Notes: generated from the letters alone by a model not told the origin. A DNA stretch of 64,000 nt from Zeimonas sp050187175 (GCA_050187175.1 JBFWXS010000011.1:1-64000); one strand, 5' to 3'; shown: positions 40,376 through 49,395, counted from the first letter of the stretch. Made by a program: numbers and translations.

Positions 40376-40390
40376 ATAAGATCGATTTAT
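40376..40390. promoter_or_regulatory. Candidate LysR operator between soxB and lysR
   Basis: ATAAGATCGATTTAT has ATAA and TTAT arms separated by 7 bases and fits T-N11-A. It lies 26 bases before the LysR start and 82 bases before soxB. A near copy sits upstream of the transporter/HyuAB operon at 34408-34422. Confidence 0.65.
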
Positions 40391-40415
40391 ACTGACGCGA
40401 CACCCTGAGATCGAC

Positions 40416-41390
40416 ATGCGTAGCGATTTCGACGACGGCGAGCTGGGTTTCGATCTGCGCGCGCTGCGTACCTTCCTGGTCGTCTGTGAAACAGGCAGCA
40501 TGACCACCGCAGCCGAGCGGCTGGGCCTGACGCAGCCGGCCATCTCGCAGGCCATCCGCAGCCTGGAAGCCGCCATCGGCAGTCCGCTGTTCGATCGCAG
40601 CCTGCGGCCGCTGGGCTTGACCGCTGCCGGCGCTACATTGCACGAACATGGGACGCGGCTGTTCGAACGCGCCCGACAGATCGTGCCGGCCGTGAAGCTG
40701 AGCAGCGAGACCCGCTTGTCCAGCCTGCGGGTCGGCCTGGTCGACAGCATCGCGGCCCTGGCTGCGCCGGTGCTGGCGCAGGAGCTCAGCTCCTTCGCCA
40801 GCCACATATCCATCTGGTCGGGCTTGTCCGTCGCCCACGGCACGGCGCTGATCGAACGGAATCTCGATCTGATCGTTACCGCCGAATCGCTCGACGACTA
40901 CGACGGCTTCGATCGATATCAGCTGGTGCAGGAGCCTTTCCTGCTGCTGTTGCCCAAGCGCTGCGACGGCATCGACTTCTCGACCCTGCAGGAGGTGGCG
41001 CGCCAATTGCCGCTGGTCCGGTTCTCGAAGCGATCGCACATCGGCCGCATGGTCGATCGTCATCTGCGGCGGATCGGCATCGATGTGCCGCGGACGCTGG
41101 AAGTCGACACGTCGGAGCAGCTGAGCGCCGTGGTGGCGCAGTCATCGGGCTGGTCGTTGACCACGCCGCTGTGCGCGCTGCAGGCCTATCACCTGGCAGA
41201 CAGGCTGGCGTTTCTGCCGCTTCCGCCACCCGGCTTCTCGCGCCGCCTCACGCTGGTCACGCGCACAGGCGAACTGGGCCGGATTCCGCAGCGCGTCGCG
41301 GCGATCACCCGGCGCATGCTGCAGGAGACCTGCCTGCCGCGCATCGACGCGGCCATGCCCTGGACGACCGAACAGTTCCGAGTCGGCTGA
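40416..41390 (+). CDS. LysR-family regulator of the sarcosine oxidase operon
   Basis: 324 aa. Helix-turn-helix: LRALRTFLVVCETGSMTTAAERLGLTQPAISQAIRSLEAAIG, then PLFDRSLRPLGLTAAG. The effector domain begins LRVGLVDSIAALAAPVLA. Divergent from soxBDAG across 121 bases with a T-N11-A element. The repeated element before the HyuAB/transporter operon suggests it controls both. Convergent, with adjoining stops, to the 5-formyl-THF cyclo-ligase gene. Confidence 0.9.
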   Translation: MRSDFDDGELGFDLRALRTFLVVCETGSMTTAAERLGLTQPAISQAIRSLEAAIGSPLFDRSLRPLGLTAAGATLHEHGTRLFERARQIVPAVKLSSETRLSSLRVGLVDSIAALAAPVLAQELSSFASHISIWSGLSVAHGTALIERNLDLIVTAESLDDYDGFDRYQLVQEPFLLLLPKRCDGIDFSTLQEVARQLPLVRFSKRSHIGRMVDRHLRRIGIDVPRTLEVDTSEQLSAVVAQSSGWSLTTPLCALQAYHLADRLAFLPLPPPGFSRRLTLVTRTGELGRIPQRVAAITRRMLQETCLPRIDAAMPWTTEQFRVG

Positions 41391-41987
41391 TCAGCGCAAG
41401 CGAACCGGCGACAGCAGCGTCCGCGACTCGGTGACGATGGCCTGCATCGAGCGATCGTGGGCCTGATTATCGAAACAATCGATTTCGCAAAAATCATAGG
41501 AAACTCCTATGAATCTCGCCTGCGGCAGCTTCACATGCGTACGATCGTAGAAGCCGCCCCCGTAGCCGAGCCGATAGCAGCGCATGTCGAAGCCCACGCA
41601 AGGCGCGAGCACATGGTCGGGCAGCAGCGGCTCGAACGGCTCTGGAACAGGAATCTCGAATCGATCGACCCGCAGCGCGCCTCCGGGAATCCAGCGGCCG
41701 AACTCCAGCGTTCGATCCGCCTCCGACACCCGGGGCAGAGCCAGCGTCCATCCGGCTGCCCGCCAGCGCAGCCAGGCATCGCGCAGTTCGGGCTCGCCGC
41801 GGATCGGCCAATACACAGCCAGCACAGCGGGCACGTGATCGGCGAGCAAGGTATCGACACGAGCAGCGATCGCCGCGTCGGCAGCCAGGCGCTGCGCCGG
41901 CGTCAGCGCCTGCCGCCGGGCGATCAGCACGTTGCGTAATTCGCGACGATGCCTTTGTTCAGCATTGGTGCGTGATATGCTGGTCAT
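41391..41987 (-). CDS. 5-Formyltetrahydrofolate cyclo-ligase
   Basis: ATP-dependent enzyme converting 5-formyl-THF to 5,10-methenyl-THF; 198 aa. Motifs: RRELRNVLIARRQALTPAQR at the N-terminus, AVYWPIRGEPEL, and the signature RLGYGGGFYDR with PCVGFD upstream. The ATG at 41987 lacks a clear ribosome site. Equivalent to E. coli ygfA. It feeds the folate pool used by sarcosine oxidase but is probably a core gene. Confidence 0.93.
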   Translation of the reverse strand: MTSISRTNAEQRHRRELRNVLIARRQALTPAQRLAADAAIAARVDTLLADHVPAVLAVYWPIRGEPELRDAWLRWRAAGWTLALPRVSEADRTLEFGRWIPGGALRVDRFEIPVPEPFEPLLPDHVLAPCVGFDMRCYRLGYGGGFYDRTHVKLPQARFIGVSYDFCEIDCFDNQAHDRSMQAIVTESRTLLSPVRLR

Positions 41988-42003
41988 GAGCCGTTGTTTC
42001 AAA

Positions 42004-42087
42004 GGCGCTGCCGCGCGATGACGCGGGCAGGCGCCGTCTCCATGTCGCATTGCAGTCGTGCATCGGCAGCAGTCATCAGCAGTCGCC
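42004..42087. other. Long imperfect hairpin between the cyclo-ligase gene and slt
   Basis: In the 118-base divergent spacer, GGCGCTGC (42004-42011) pairs with GCAGTCGCC (42079-42087), and GATGAC (42017-42022) pairs with GTCATC (42072-42077), forming a rod of about 84 bases with a further small hairpin near 42048-42062. 6S RNA commonly precedes this cyclo-ligase gene in proteobacteria, but the spacer is shorter than a full 6S RNA. It may be a leader structure or a regulatory inverted repeat. Confidence 0.4.
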
Positions 42088-42105
42088 CGTCGTGAGCCAG
42101 TGGCA

Positions 42106-44121
42106 ATGAGATATCGGGTTCCTCGGCGCGTGGCCGCCACCATTTTGCCAGCCGCCCTGCTCACCGGGGTCCTATGCCTGATCCTGCCGGCAAGCGGCCA
42201 GACACAGGCCAAACGTCCGGCGCCGCAACGCATCGCCCCGCCCCCGGTATCCACCCCCGACGAAGCGCTGGTCGCGGCGCGCGAAGCGTTCGCCCGCAAT
42301 GACGCCGCGCGCTTCCAGTCCGTCGCCCCGCAGGCACGCGAACATCCGCTGCTGGCCGACTACGTCGACTTCTGGGCGCTGCGCATGCGGCTGCGCCAGC
42401 CCGCTGCCGGCGACGCATGGAACCTGAACGGCAGCGCCGACGCCGACATACGCCGCTTCATCGCACGCGCGCCCGACTCGCTGGTCGCCGATCTGCTGCG
42501 CCGCGACTGGCTGCTGAATCTCGGCAAGCGCGGCCAGTGGAGCACCTTCGACCGCGAGTACGCGAACTGGATCCTGCGCGACGACGACGACGTCCACTGC
42601 TACGCGTCGCTGTCGCGGCTGCTATCCGGCGCGGCGCCGCTGCCTGATGCGCGCGCCACGCTGTTCCGGCAGCGCAACTTCGGCGAGGGCTGTCGCGCGC
42701 TGCTCGACGGCATGACGCGCAGCGGCGCGCTGCCGCGCACCGACGTGTTCGCGCTGCTGCTGAACAATCTCGAATACGACTCGACCGAGAACGTGCGCCG
42801 CACCGCCGATCTGCTCGGCCTCGATCCGGCCGCCGTGTCGACCGCGCTGAGGACGCCGATCAAGGCGCTGTCGATGGGCTGGGGCCGCGAGATCGCGCTG
42901 ATCGCACTGGCCCGGCTGGCGCGCAGCGATCCGGCGGAGGCGGTCGAGCGCGTGCGCGCCGGCGTCGCCACGCTGCGCGAGCCCGACATCGCGTTCCTGT
43001 GGTCGCAGATCGCCGCCGCCGGCATGCGGCGGCTCGCACCCGAGGCGGCGCAGTGGGCGCGGCTCGGCCTGGGCGCCGCGCCGTCCGACGAGACGCTGGT
43101 CTGGATGGCGCGCGCCGCGCTGCGCGCGCACGACTGGCCGCTGCTGCGGCAGATCATCGAGAAGATGTCCAAGGCCGGCAGCCAGGACCCCGCCTGGGCC
43201 TACTGGCAGGCACGCGCGCTGCGCGAGACCGGCGAGCCGACGCGCGCCGACGTGCTGCTGCGCTCGATCGCCGGACAGTTCCATTTCTACGGCCAGCTGG
43301 CCGCCGAGGACCTGGGCCAGCTGACCGCGCCGCCGCCGCGCGCCGCGCGTCCGACCGACGCGGAGATGGCGGAGTCGGCACGCAACCCGGGCTTCGTGCG
43401 CGCGCTGAAGTTCTACGAGCTCGGCCTGCGGCTGGAAGGCAACCGCGAATGGAACTTCCAGCTGCGCGGCATGAACGACCGCCAGCTGCTGTCCGCCGCG
43501 GAATGGGCCTGCCAGCGCCGCGTGCTCGACCGCTGCGTCAACACCGCCGACCGCACGCAGAGCGAGCACGACTTCGCGCTGCGCTTCGTTTCGCCGTTCA
43601 TCGACGAACTGAAACCCGTCGCGGCCGAACGCGGCCTCGATCCCGCCTGGATCTACGGCCTGATCCGCCAGGAGTCGCGCTTCATCATGGACGCGCGCTC
43701 GTGGGCCGGCGCGCAGGGGCTGATGCAGATCATGCCGAACACCGCGCGCTGGATCGCGCGGCGCCTGGGCGAGAAGGAGTTCCGGCTCGAACAGCTGAAC
43801 GAGCTGCCGACCAACCTGCGCTTCGGCACCTACTACCTGAAGAGCGTACTCGACGACCTCGAGGGCTCGCCGGTGCTGGCCTCGGCCGCCTACAACGCCG
43901 GACCGGGCCGCCCGCGCAACTGGCGCGCGACGCTGACGCAGCCGGTGGAGGGGGCGATCTTCGCCGAGATCATCCCGTTCGCGGAGACGCGCGACTACGT
44001 CAAGAAAGTCCTGTCGAACGCCGTCTTCTACGCCGCGCTGTTCTCCGGCGAGCCGCAGTCGCTGAAGCAGCGGCTGGGCCGGATCGCTCCGCAGCCGGCC
44101 GGCAAGACCGAACTGCCGTGA
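42106..44121 (+). CDS. slt: Soluble lytic murein transglycosylase (Slt70-like)
   Basis: Periplasmic enzyme cleaving peptidoglycan to 1,6-anhydro products; 671 aa. Signal peptide about residues 1-32 (VAATILPAALLTGVLCLILP). A long alpha-helical superhelix (about 50-450) precedes the SLT domain. Catalytic Glu is in YGLIRQESRF; further motifs are AGAQGLMQIMPNTAR and AYNAGPGRPRNW. The ATG at 42106 gives a normal signal peptide; an in-frame GTG 48 bases upstream is less likely. Confidence 0.94.
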   Translation: MRYRVPRRVAATILPAALLTGVLCLILPASGQTQAKRPAPQRIAPPPVSTPDEALVAAREAFARNDAARFQSVAPQAREHPLLADYVDFWALRMRLRQPAAGDAWNLNGSADADIRRFIARAPDSLVADLLRRDWLLNLGKRGQWSTFDREYANWILRDDDDVHCYASLSRLLSGAAPLPDARATLFRQRNFGEGCRALLDGMTRSGALPRTDVFALLLNNLEYDSTENVRRTADLLGLDPAAVSTALRTPIKALSMGWGREIALIALARLARSDPAEAVERVRAGVATLREPDIAFLWSQIAAAGMRRLAPEAAQWARLGLGAAPSDETLVWMARAALRAHDWPLLRQIIEKMSKAGSQDPAWAYWQARALRETGEPTRADVLLRSIAGQFHFYGQLAAEDLGQLTAPPPRAARPTDAEMAESARNPGFVRALKFYELGLRLEGNREWNFQLRGMNDRQLLSAAEWACQRRVLDRCVNTADRTQSEHDFALRFVSPFIDELKPVAAERGLDPAWIYGLIRQESRFIMDARSWAGAQGLMQIMPNTARWIARRLGEKEFRLEQLNELPTNLRFGTYYLKSVLDDLEGSPVLASAAYNAGPGRPRNWRATLTQPVEGAIFAEIIPFAETRDYVKKVLSNAVFYAALFSGEPQSLKQRLGRIAPQPAGKTELP

Positions 44122-45083
44122 ACTGCCGCCGCATCCTCGTCACCGGCGGCACCGGCTTCATCGGCCGCCATCTGGCGGCGCGGCTGGTCGCGAGCGGACG
44201 CGAAGTGATCCTGCCGACCCGGCGGCGCGCCCGCGCACGCGACCTGCTGCTGCTACCGACGGTCGACGTGGTGGAGGCCGATCTGGCCGACGATGCCACG
44301 CTGACGCGGCTGACGGCGCGCGCCGATGCCGTCGTCAATCTGGTCGGCATCCTGCATGGCAGCCGCGCCGACCCCTGGGGCCCCGAGTTCGAGCGGCTGC
44401 ACGTGCGGCTGCCGGCGCGGCTGGCCGCGGCCTGCGAGGCCGCCGGCGTGCGGCGTCTGCTGCACGTGTCGGCGCTCGGCGTGCACGACGGCGGCGAGCG
44501 CGACCTGCCGTCGATGTATCTGCGCTCCAAGGCCGCCGGCGAGCGCGCGCTGCGCGACGCCGCCCCGACCACGGCCTGGACCATCTTCCGCCCGGCCGTG
44601 GTGTACGGCCCCGACGATCATCTGCTGACGCTGTTCGGCCGGCTGCAGACCTGGCTGCCGCTGCTGCCGCTGGCGCGCGCCGAGACCCGCATGCAGCCGA
44701 TCTTCGTCGGCGACGTCGCACAGGCGCTGGACAGGGCGCTGGACACACCGGCGACGCATCGCCGCGTCTACGAACTGGCCGGCAGCGAAGTCTGCACATT
44801 GCGCCAGCTGGCCGCGCTGGCGGGCCGGCTGGTCGGCCATCGACGCCCGATCGTCGCCCTGCCCGACTGGCTCGGCCGGCTGCAGGCGACGCTGCTCGAG
44901 TTCGCGCCCGGGCCGACGCTGATGTCGCGCGACAACTTCGATTCGCTGTCGATCGACAACGTCGCGCACGGCCCCATCGCCGCCGAGCTCGGCATCGCGC
45001 CCGGCGGCCCGTCAGCGCTGGCCGCCGCGCTGATCGGCCGCGACGAGCGGCTCGGCGACTGGCGCATGCGCGCCGGTCGCTGA
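44118..45083 (+). CDS. NAD(P)-binding atypical SDR, NDUFA9-like
   Basis: 321 aa. GTG start overlaps the slt stop (GTGA). The Rossmann motif is RILVTGGTGFIGRHLAARL; VVNLVGILHG, LHVSALG and YLRSKAAGE follow, typical of the complex I NDUFA9-like atypical SDR group. The canonical YxxxK appears as YLRSK. The family binds NAD(P); its role is unclear (quinone or respiratory-chain related in relatives). Often found between slt and cca in betaproteobacteria, by recollection. Confidence 0.85.
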   Translation: MNCRRILVTGGTGFIGRHLAARLVASGREVILPTRRRARARDLLLLPTVDVVEADLADDATLTRLTARADAVVNLVGILHGSRADPWGPEFERLHVRLPARLAAACEAAGVRRLLHVSALGVHDGGERDLPSMYLRSKAAGERALRDAAPTTAWTIFRPAVVYGPDDHLLTLFGRLQTWLPLLPLARAETRMQPIFVGDVAQALDRALDTPATHRRVYELAGSEVCTLRQLAALAGRLVGHRRPIVALPDWLGRLQATLLEFAPGPTLMSRDNFDSLSIDNVAHGPIAAELGIAPGGPSALAAALIGRDERLGDWRMRAGR

Positions 45084-45117
45084 GCGCCGGTCGCCGATCA
45101 CCGGCCGCTGAGCATCG

Positions 45118-46377
45118 ATGTCCGCGCCGGACTCACAGGCCGATCCCCTCAGCGCGCGCATCTACCGCGTCGGCGGCTCGGTGCGCGACGAGCTGCTGGG
45201 TCTGCCGGTGCAGGACCACGACTGGGTCGTCGTCGGCGCCACGCCCGAGATGATGATCGCGCGCGGCTTCCGGCCGGTCGGGCGCGACTTCCCGGTATTC
45301 CTGCATCCGGACACGCATGAGGAGTACGCGCTCGCGCGAACCGAACGCAAGACGGCGCCCGGCTATCACGGCTTCGCCGTCCACTTCTCGCCCGACGTGA
45401 CGCTCGAACAGGATCTGCAGCGGCGCGACCTGACCATCAACGCGATGGCGCGCGGCCCGGACGGCGAGCTGATCGATCCGTACGGCGGGCAGGCCGACCT
45501 GCGCGCCGGCATCCTGCGCCACGTCAGCGAGGCCTTCGCAGAGGATCCGGTGCGAATCCTGCGGCTGGCGCGCTTCGCCGCGCGCTTCGAACGCTTCAGC
45601 GTGGCGCCCGAGACGCTGGCGCTGATGCGCGACATGGTCGCCGCCGGCGAAGCCGATGCGCTGGTCGCGGAACGCGTCTGGCAGGAACTGGCGCGCGGCC
45701 TGATGGAGCGCCACCCGTCCCGCATGTTCGAGGTGCTGCGCGAATGCGGCGCACTCGAACGCGTCATGCCCGAGCTGGCCCGGCTGTGGGGCGTGCCGCA
45801 GCGCGCTGAATACCATCCCGAAGTCGACACCGGCGTGCACGTGATGATGGTGCTCGACTACGCCGCTGCCAGCAATCAGCCGCTCGCGGTGCGCTTCGCC
45901 GCGCTGACGCACGATCTCGGCAAGGGCACCACGCCGCCCGACCAATGGCCGCGGCACATCGCGCACGAAGCGCGCTCGGTGCGGCTGGTCGAAGCCCTGT
46001 CCGAACGCCTGCGCGTGCCCGGCGAGTGCCGCGACCTGGCGCGCCTGGTCGCCCGCGAGCACGGGCTGATCCACCGCGCGCTCGAACTGCGCGCCGCCAC
46101 GCTGGTCGAACTGCTGGAACGGCTCGATGCCGTGCGCAAGCCGCAGCGCCTCGAGCAGGTGATCGCCGCCTGCGAGGCCGACGCGCGCGGCAGGCTCGGC
46201 TTCGCCGACAAGCCCTACCCGCAGGCGGAACGGCTGCGGCAGGCCGCGCAGGCGGTGCGCAGCGTCGACGCCGGCGCCGTGGCGCGCGAGCACGCCGATT
46301 CGCCGACCCGCATTCGCGATGCCGTGCACCGCGCGCGCGTCGCGGCGGTGGCGCAGGCGCTGGGCATCAAGCGTTAG
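45118..46377 (+). CDS. cca: CCA tRNA nucleotidyltransferase with HD domain
   Basis: Adds or repairs the 3' CCA of tRNA; 419 aa. The nucleotidyltransferase core has RIYRVGGSVRDELLGL and the metal-binding DHDW, the template region RRDLTINAMA, and EDPVRILRLARFAARF. A C-terminal HD domain (ALTHDLGKGTTPPDQWP) indicates the bacterial type with phosphohydrolase activity. The 34-base spacer before it carries GCCGGTCGC-type repeats. Its stop overlaps a convergent hydrolase gene by 4 bases. Confidence 0.95.
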   Translation: MSAPDSQADPLSARIYRVGGSVRDELLGLPVQDHDWVVVGATPEMMIARGFRPVGRDFPVFLHPDTHEEYALARTERKTAPGYHGFAVHFSPDVTLEQDLQRRDLTINAMARGPDGELIDPYGGQADLRAGILRHVSEAFAEDPVRILRLARFAARFERFSVAPETLALMRDMVAAGEADALVAERVWQELARGLMERHPSRMFEVLRECGALERVMPELARLWGVPQRAEYHPEVDTGVHVMMVLDYAAASNQPLAVRFAALTHDLGKGTTPPDQWPRHIAHEARSVRLVEALSERLRVPGECRDLARLVAREHGLIHRALELRAATLVELLERLDAVRKPQRLEQVIAACEADARGRLGFADKPYPQAERLRQAAQAVRSVDAGAVAREHADSPTRIRDAVHRARVAAVAQALGIKR

Positions 46378-47438
46378 GAGTCGGTCAGCCGCCCCACCAG
46401 CCAGTCGCCGATCAGCGGCGTCGTCTTCCACGAAACGTTGTGGAAGCAATGCACGCCGCCGGCGATCTCGATGAGTTCGGCGTTGCTGCCCGCCCGTTCG
46501 GCGATGCGTCGCGCCGCCTCGGCCGGCACGCCCGCATCGGCGCCGCCATGCAGCACCAGCAGCGGCCGCGACATGCGGTCCATGCAGCCGTCGAGCGTGA
46601 ACTGCTCGGCACGCTGCCGCGCCTCGTCCAGCGTCCGCACGCCGACCAGATGCGCGAAGCGCCAGGCCCTGATCGGATCGGACCAATCCATGATGCCCAT
46701 GTCGAAATACCCGCTCACCGACACGCAGGCCGCGATCCGCGGGTCATTGCAGGCGGCGCTCACGGCGAGCAGGCCGCCGAAGCCGAAACCGACGACGCCG
46801 ATGCGCCGCGCATCGACACCGGGCAGGCGAGCCGCATGGCCCACGACTTCGGCCACCGCGCGATGGTATTCGGCGTGCATCGGCATCTGCGCGGCCACTT
46901 CCCCCTGCCCCGGCCCGTCGAACGACAGCGTCGCCAGACCGCGCGCGTGGAGCTCGCATTCGATATTGAAATGCTCCTCCTTGGCGGAGTCCGAGCCGCA
47001 GACCAGAATCGCCAGCGGGGCGGGTTCGCGCGCCTCCTGCACGCGCAGCACGGCCGGCAGCGACAGCCCTTCGTACGGCACCTGCAGCCGCTGCCCGCGA
47101 ACGCGCTGCAAGGGCAGCGCCCGCGTGTAGCAGCCGGCGCTCGATGCCGCGGCGCGCGCCTTGTGCTCGAGCTCCGAGAAGTGCAGATACTGGGCGAAGT
47201 GATACGCCAGCGAGGCCTTGGTCAGCAGCTGGCCGGCGCTGACGGCATGGCCCGCAGCGAGCTTCTCCTCTGCCAGTTCGCGCAGCATTTCGCCGGTCGC
47301 GAACCAGGTCGGAAACCAGTCCGCGTCGGACTCGACGCGCTCCATGCCTGCGCGGACCAGCGAATGATCGAGCCCCTGGTTCGTCATCCGGAAGAACGCA
47401 TGGCCGGCGGCCTTCAAGGCCATGTAGTTGGTCTTCAT
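46374..47438 (-). CDS. Alpha/beta-hydrolase fold protein lacking the nucleophile serine
   Basis: 354 aa, resembling the FrsA/dihydroxypseudooxynicotine-hydrolase group with a helical N-terminal cap (1-110). The oxyanion region ILVCGSDSAKEE, FDGPGQGE and acid/base candidates in LVLHGGADAGVPA and GGVHCFHN are present. The nucleophile elbow reads Gly217-Phe-Gly219-Phe-Gly221 where G-x-S-x-G is expected, with GGC at the Ser codon. It may not be a hydrolase, or may use another residue. ATG at 47438 with GAGG upstream; last gene of the operon from 51128. Confidence 0.8.
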   Translation of the reverse strand: MKTNYMALKAAGHAFFRMTNQGLDHSLVRAGMERVESDADWFPTWFATGEMLRELAEEKLAAGHAVSAGQLLTKASLAYHFAQYLHFSELEHKARAAASSAGCYTRALPLQRVRGQRLQVPYEGLSLPAVLRVQEAREPAPLAILVCGSDSAKEEHFNIECELHARGLATLSFDGPGQGEVAAQMPMHAEYHRAVAEVVGHAARLPGVDARRIGVVGFGFGGLLAVSAACNDPRIAACVSVSGYFDMGIMDWSDPIRAWRFAHLVGVRTLDEARQRAEQFTLDGCMDRMSRPLLVLHGGADAGVPAEAARRIAERAGSNAELIEIAGGVHCFHNVSWKTTPLIGDWLVGRLTDS

Positions 47439-47455
47439 CGAGGCCTCGCGGCAGG

Positions 47456-48340
47456 CTAGAACGGCACGCTGCCCTTGACTATGGTTCTGTACAGCAGCCG
47501 CCGCTGCGGCAGCGCATAGTCGCCGACGCCCTGGTGAAGCGTGAGCGCGTTGTCCCACAGCACGGCGTCGCCCACCGCCCAGGTATGGCGGTAGATGAAC
47601 CGCCGCTGTGTCGTGAACTTGAACAGGTAGTCCAGCATCTGCTCGCTGTCGGCCGGATCCATGTCCACGATCTCGGTGGTGAAGCCCTCGTTCACATACA
47701 GCGCCTTCTCGCCGGTGAACGGATGCGTCCTCACCACCGGATGAACCACGAACTCCTCCAGCCGTCCTTCGGTGGCCTTGTCCATCTTGTTGAAATGGCT
47801 GGTCCTCTGGCTGGGCTTCTTCTTGGACGCAACGAACTTCGCGCTTCGGCCTTGGAGCTTCTTCTTGATGTCGTCGGGCAGCGCGTAATAGGCCGCCGCC
47901 GCATCGGAGAAGTCGGTGGGACCCAGCACGCGGCCGTTCGCCACCGGCACTTCGAGCGCGTACAGCAGCGACACGCGGCTCGGCGTCTTCGTGTAGCACA
48001 GGTCGCTGTGCCAGTACTGCGCCGCATCCACGGCACCGATCGGCCGGCCGTCCTCGATGATGTTCGACAGCACGAACACCTCGGGATTGTCAGGCTTGGC
48101 GAACTGCGTCATCGCGTGGATGTCCAGCTCCTCGCCGAAGCGCTTGCTGAAGCGCAGCATCTGCGCGTCGTCCATGCGCTGATTGCGGAACACCAGCACG
48201 CGGTACTGGTGCAGCGCCGCCTCGATCTCGCGGAACCAGTCGCCGTCGGGCGGGTTCGCGATGTCGAAACCCGCCACCTCGGCGCCGAGCGGTGCAGCCA
48301 GCGGATCGATGCGAATGTCGGTACTGCCTTGCGAGCTCAT
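47456..48340 (-). CDS. TauD/TfdA-family Fe(II)/2-oxoglutarate dioxygenase
   Basis: Oxygenase of 294 aa hydroxylating a small acid with 2-oxoglutarate as co-substrate. The iron triad is His111 and Asp113 (QYWHSDLCY) and His269 (LTLHQGVGD), with a 2-oxoglutarate-binding Arg in QRRLLYRT. Early motif APLGAEVAGFDIANP is typical. The ATG at 48340 has GGAG 8 bases upstream; a GTG at 48349 is an alternative. Between a TctC protein gene and an alpha/beta-hydrolase gene in one operon. Substrate unknown; taurine is not indicated. Confidence 0.9.
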   Translation of the reverse strand: MSSQGSTDIRIDPLAAPLGAEVAGFDIANPPDGDWFREIEAALHQYRVLVFRNQRMDDAQMLRFSKRFGEELDIHAMTQFAKPDNPEVFVLSNIIEDGRPIGAVDAAQYWHSDLCYTKTPSRVSLLYALEVPVANGRVLGPTDFSDAAAAYYALPDDIKKKLQGRSAKFVASKKKPSQRTSHFNKMDKATEGRLEEFVVHPVVRTHPFTGEKALYVNEGFTTEIVDMDPADSEQMLDYLFKFTTQRRFIYRHTWAVGDAVLWDNALTLHQGVGDYALPQRRLLYRTIVKGSVPF

Positions 48341-48345
48341 CTGAC

Positions 48346-49395
48346 TCACTCCACCTGGATGCGTGCGTCGCTGACGATTTTCTTGTAGTTGGCCACTTCG
48401 CGGACCAGACGCTGCCTGAACTCGGCGGGACCTTCGTTGCGGACGGGCTCATAGCCCTGCGCCTTGATGCGGTCCTGCACGTCCTTGCGGCTCAGCAGCT
48501 GCTGCAGCACCGTATTCCACTTCTCGGTCACTTCCGCCGGCAGATTGGCCGGGCCCAGCAGTCCGACCCAGACTTCGGAGCGGAAGTCCTTGAACCCCTG
48601 CTCGGCGAAGGTCGGGATGTCCGGCGCCAGCGAGAACCGCTCCGCGCTGGCCACGCCCAGCGCGCGCACCTTGCCGGCCTTGATCTGCTGCAGCGCCGCC
48701 GCCGACCAGGTCGAATCCACTTCGCCGGACATGGCGGCCATCAGCGACTGATTGGACCCCTTGTACGGAACGTGCACGAAGCCGGCACCGGTCACTGAGC
48801 CGAAGTACTCGCCCGACAGATGCGGACCGGTTCCGATGCCGGAACTGGCGAAGGTGATCGCGCCCGGCCGCTTCCTGGCCGCGGCGACGTAGTCGGCCAG
48901 ATCCTTGTGCGGCGAGCTGCTCGGCACGACGAGGATGTTCGGCGTCAGCGCGAACATGGTGATCGGGGCGAAGCCGGATATGGCGTCGTATCGCATGCTG
49001 GCGCGCAGCGCCGGCGTGATCGAATGGTTGTTCGCCGTCATCAGCAGCGTATAGCCGTCCGGCGCGGCGCGCGCGACGATCTCGGCGGCGATCACGCCGC
49101 TGGCGCCCGGCTTGTTATCGATCACCACCGGCTGGTTGAAGACGCGCGAGGCTTCCTGTCCGAGGTCGCGAGCGAAGATATCGGTGATACCGCCCGGCGC
49201 GAAGCCGATCACGATGTTGATCGGCCGGTTCGGATAGCTGCCTTGCGCTGCCGCCGGAGTCGCGGCCAGGGTCGCAGCCGCGCTCGTGACCAGCAGGCCG
49301 CAGACGGCGCCGGCACATCGAGCCAGCGCCTGGCGGCGCGCAGCCGCGCGTGTCCTTGAAGTGGGGCCCGGTCGAGCCCGATCCAGATTCTTCAT
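48346..49395 (-). CDS. TctC/Bug-family periplasmic solute-binding protein
   Basis: 349 aa. The N-terminus has an Arg-rich lead (ARRQALARCAGAVCGLLVTSAA) that may be a twin-arginine-like or ordinary signal peptide, cleaved near ATPAAAQG. Family motifs: YPNRPINIVIGFAPGGITDI, VIDNKPGASGVIAAE, APDGYTLLMTANNHS, HVPYKGSNQSLMA and PDIPTFAEQGF. The ATG at 49395 follows GGAG. Presumably captures the substrate of the amidohydrolase/TauD module. Confidence 0.9.
   Translation of the reverse strand: MKNLDRARPGPTSRTRAAARRQALARCAGAVCGLLVTSAAATLAATPAAAQGSYPNRPINIVIGFAPGGITDIFARDLGQEASRVFNQPVVIDNKPGASGVIAAEIVARAAPDGYTLLMTANNHSITPALRASMRYDAISGFAPITMFALTPNILVVPSSSPHKDLADYVAAARKRPGAITFASSGIGTGPHLSGEYFGSVTGAGFVHVPYKGSNQSLMAAMSGEVDSTWSAAALQQIKAGKVRALGVASAERFSLAPDIPTFAEQGFKDFRSEVWVGLLGPANLPAEVTEKWNTVLQQLLSRKDVQDRIKAQGYEPVRNEGPAEFRQRLVREVANYKKIVSDARIQVE

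Noticed and set aside
41988..42105. Complete 6S RNA gene
   Set aside because: The free spacer is only 118 bases and the paired arms span 84; a typical 6S RNA is about 180 nt with a central bubble I could not identify.
46374..47438. Straight annotation as an ester or carbon-carbon hydrolase
   Set aside because: The nucleophile Ser is replaced by Gly, so hydrolytic activity cannot be assumed.
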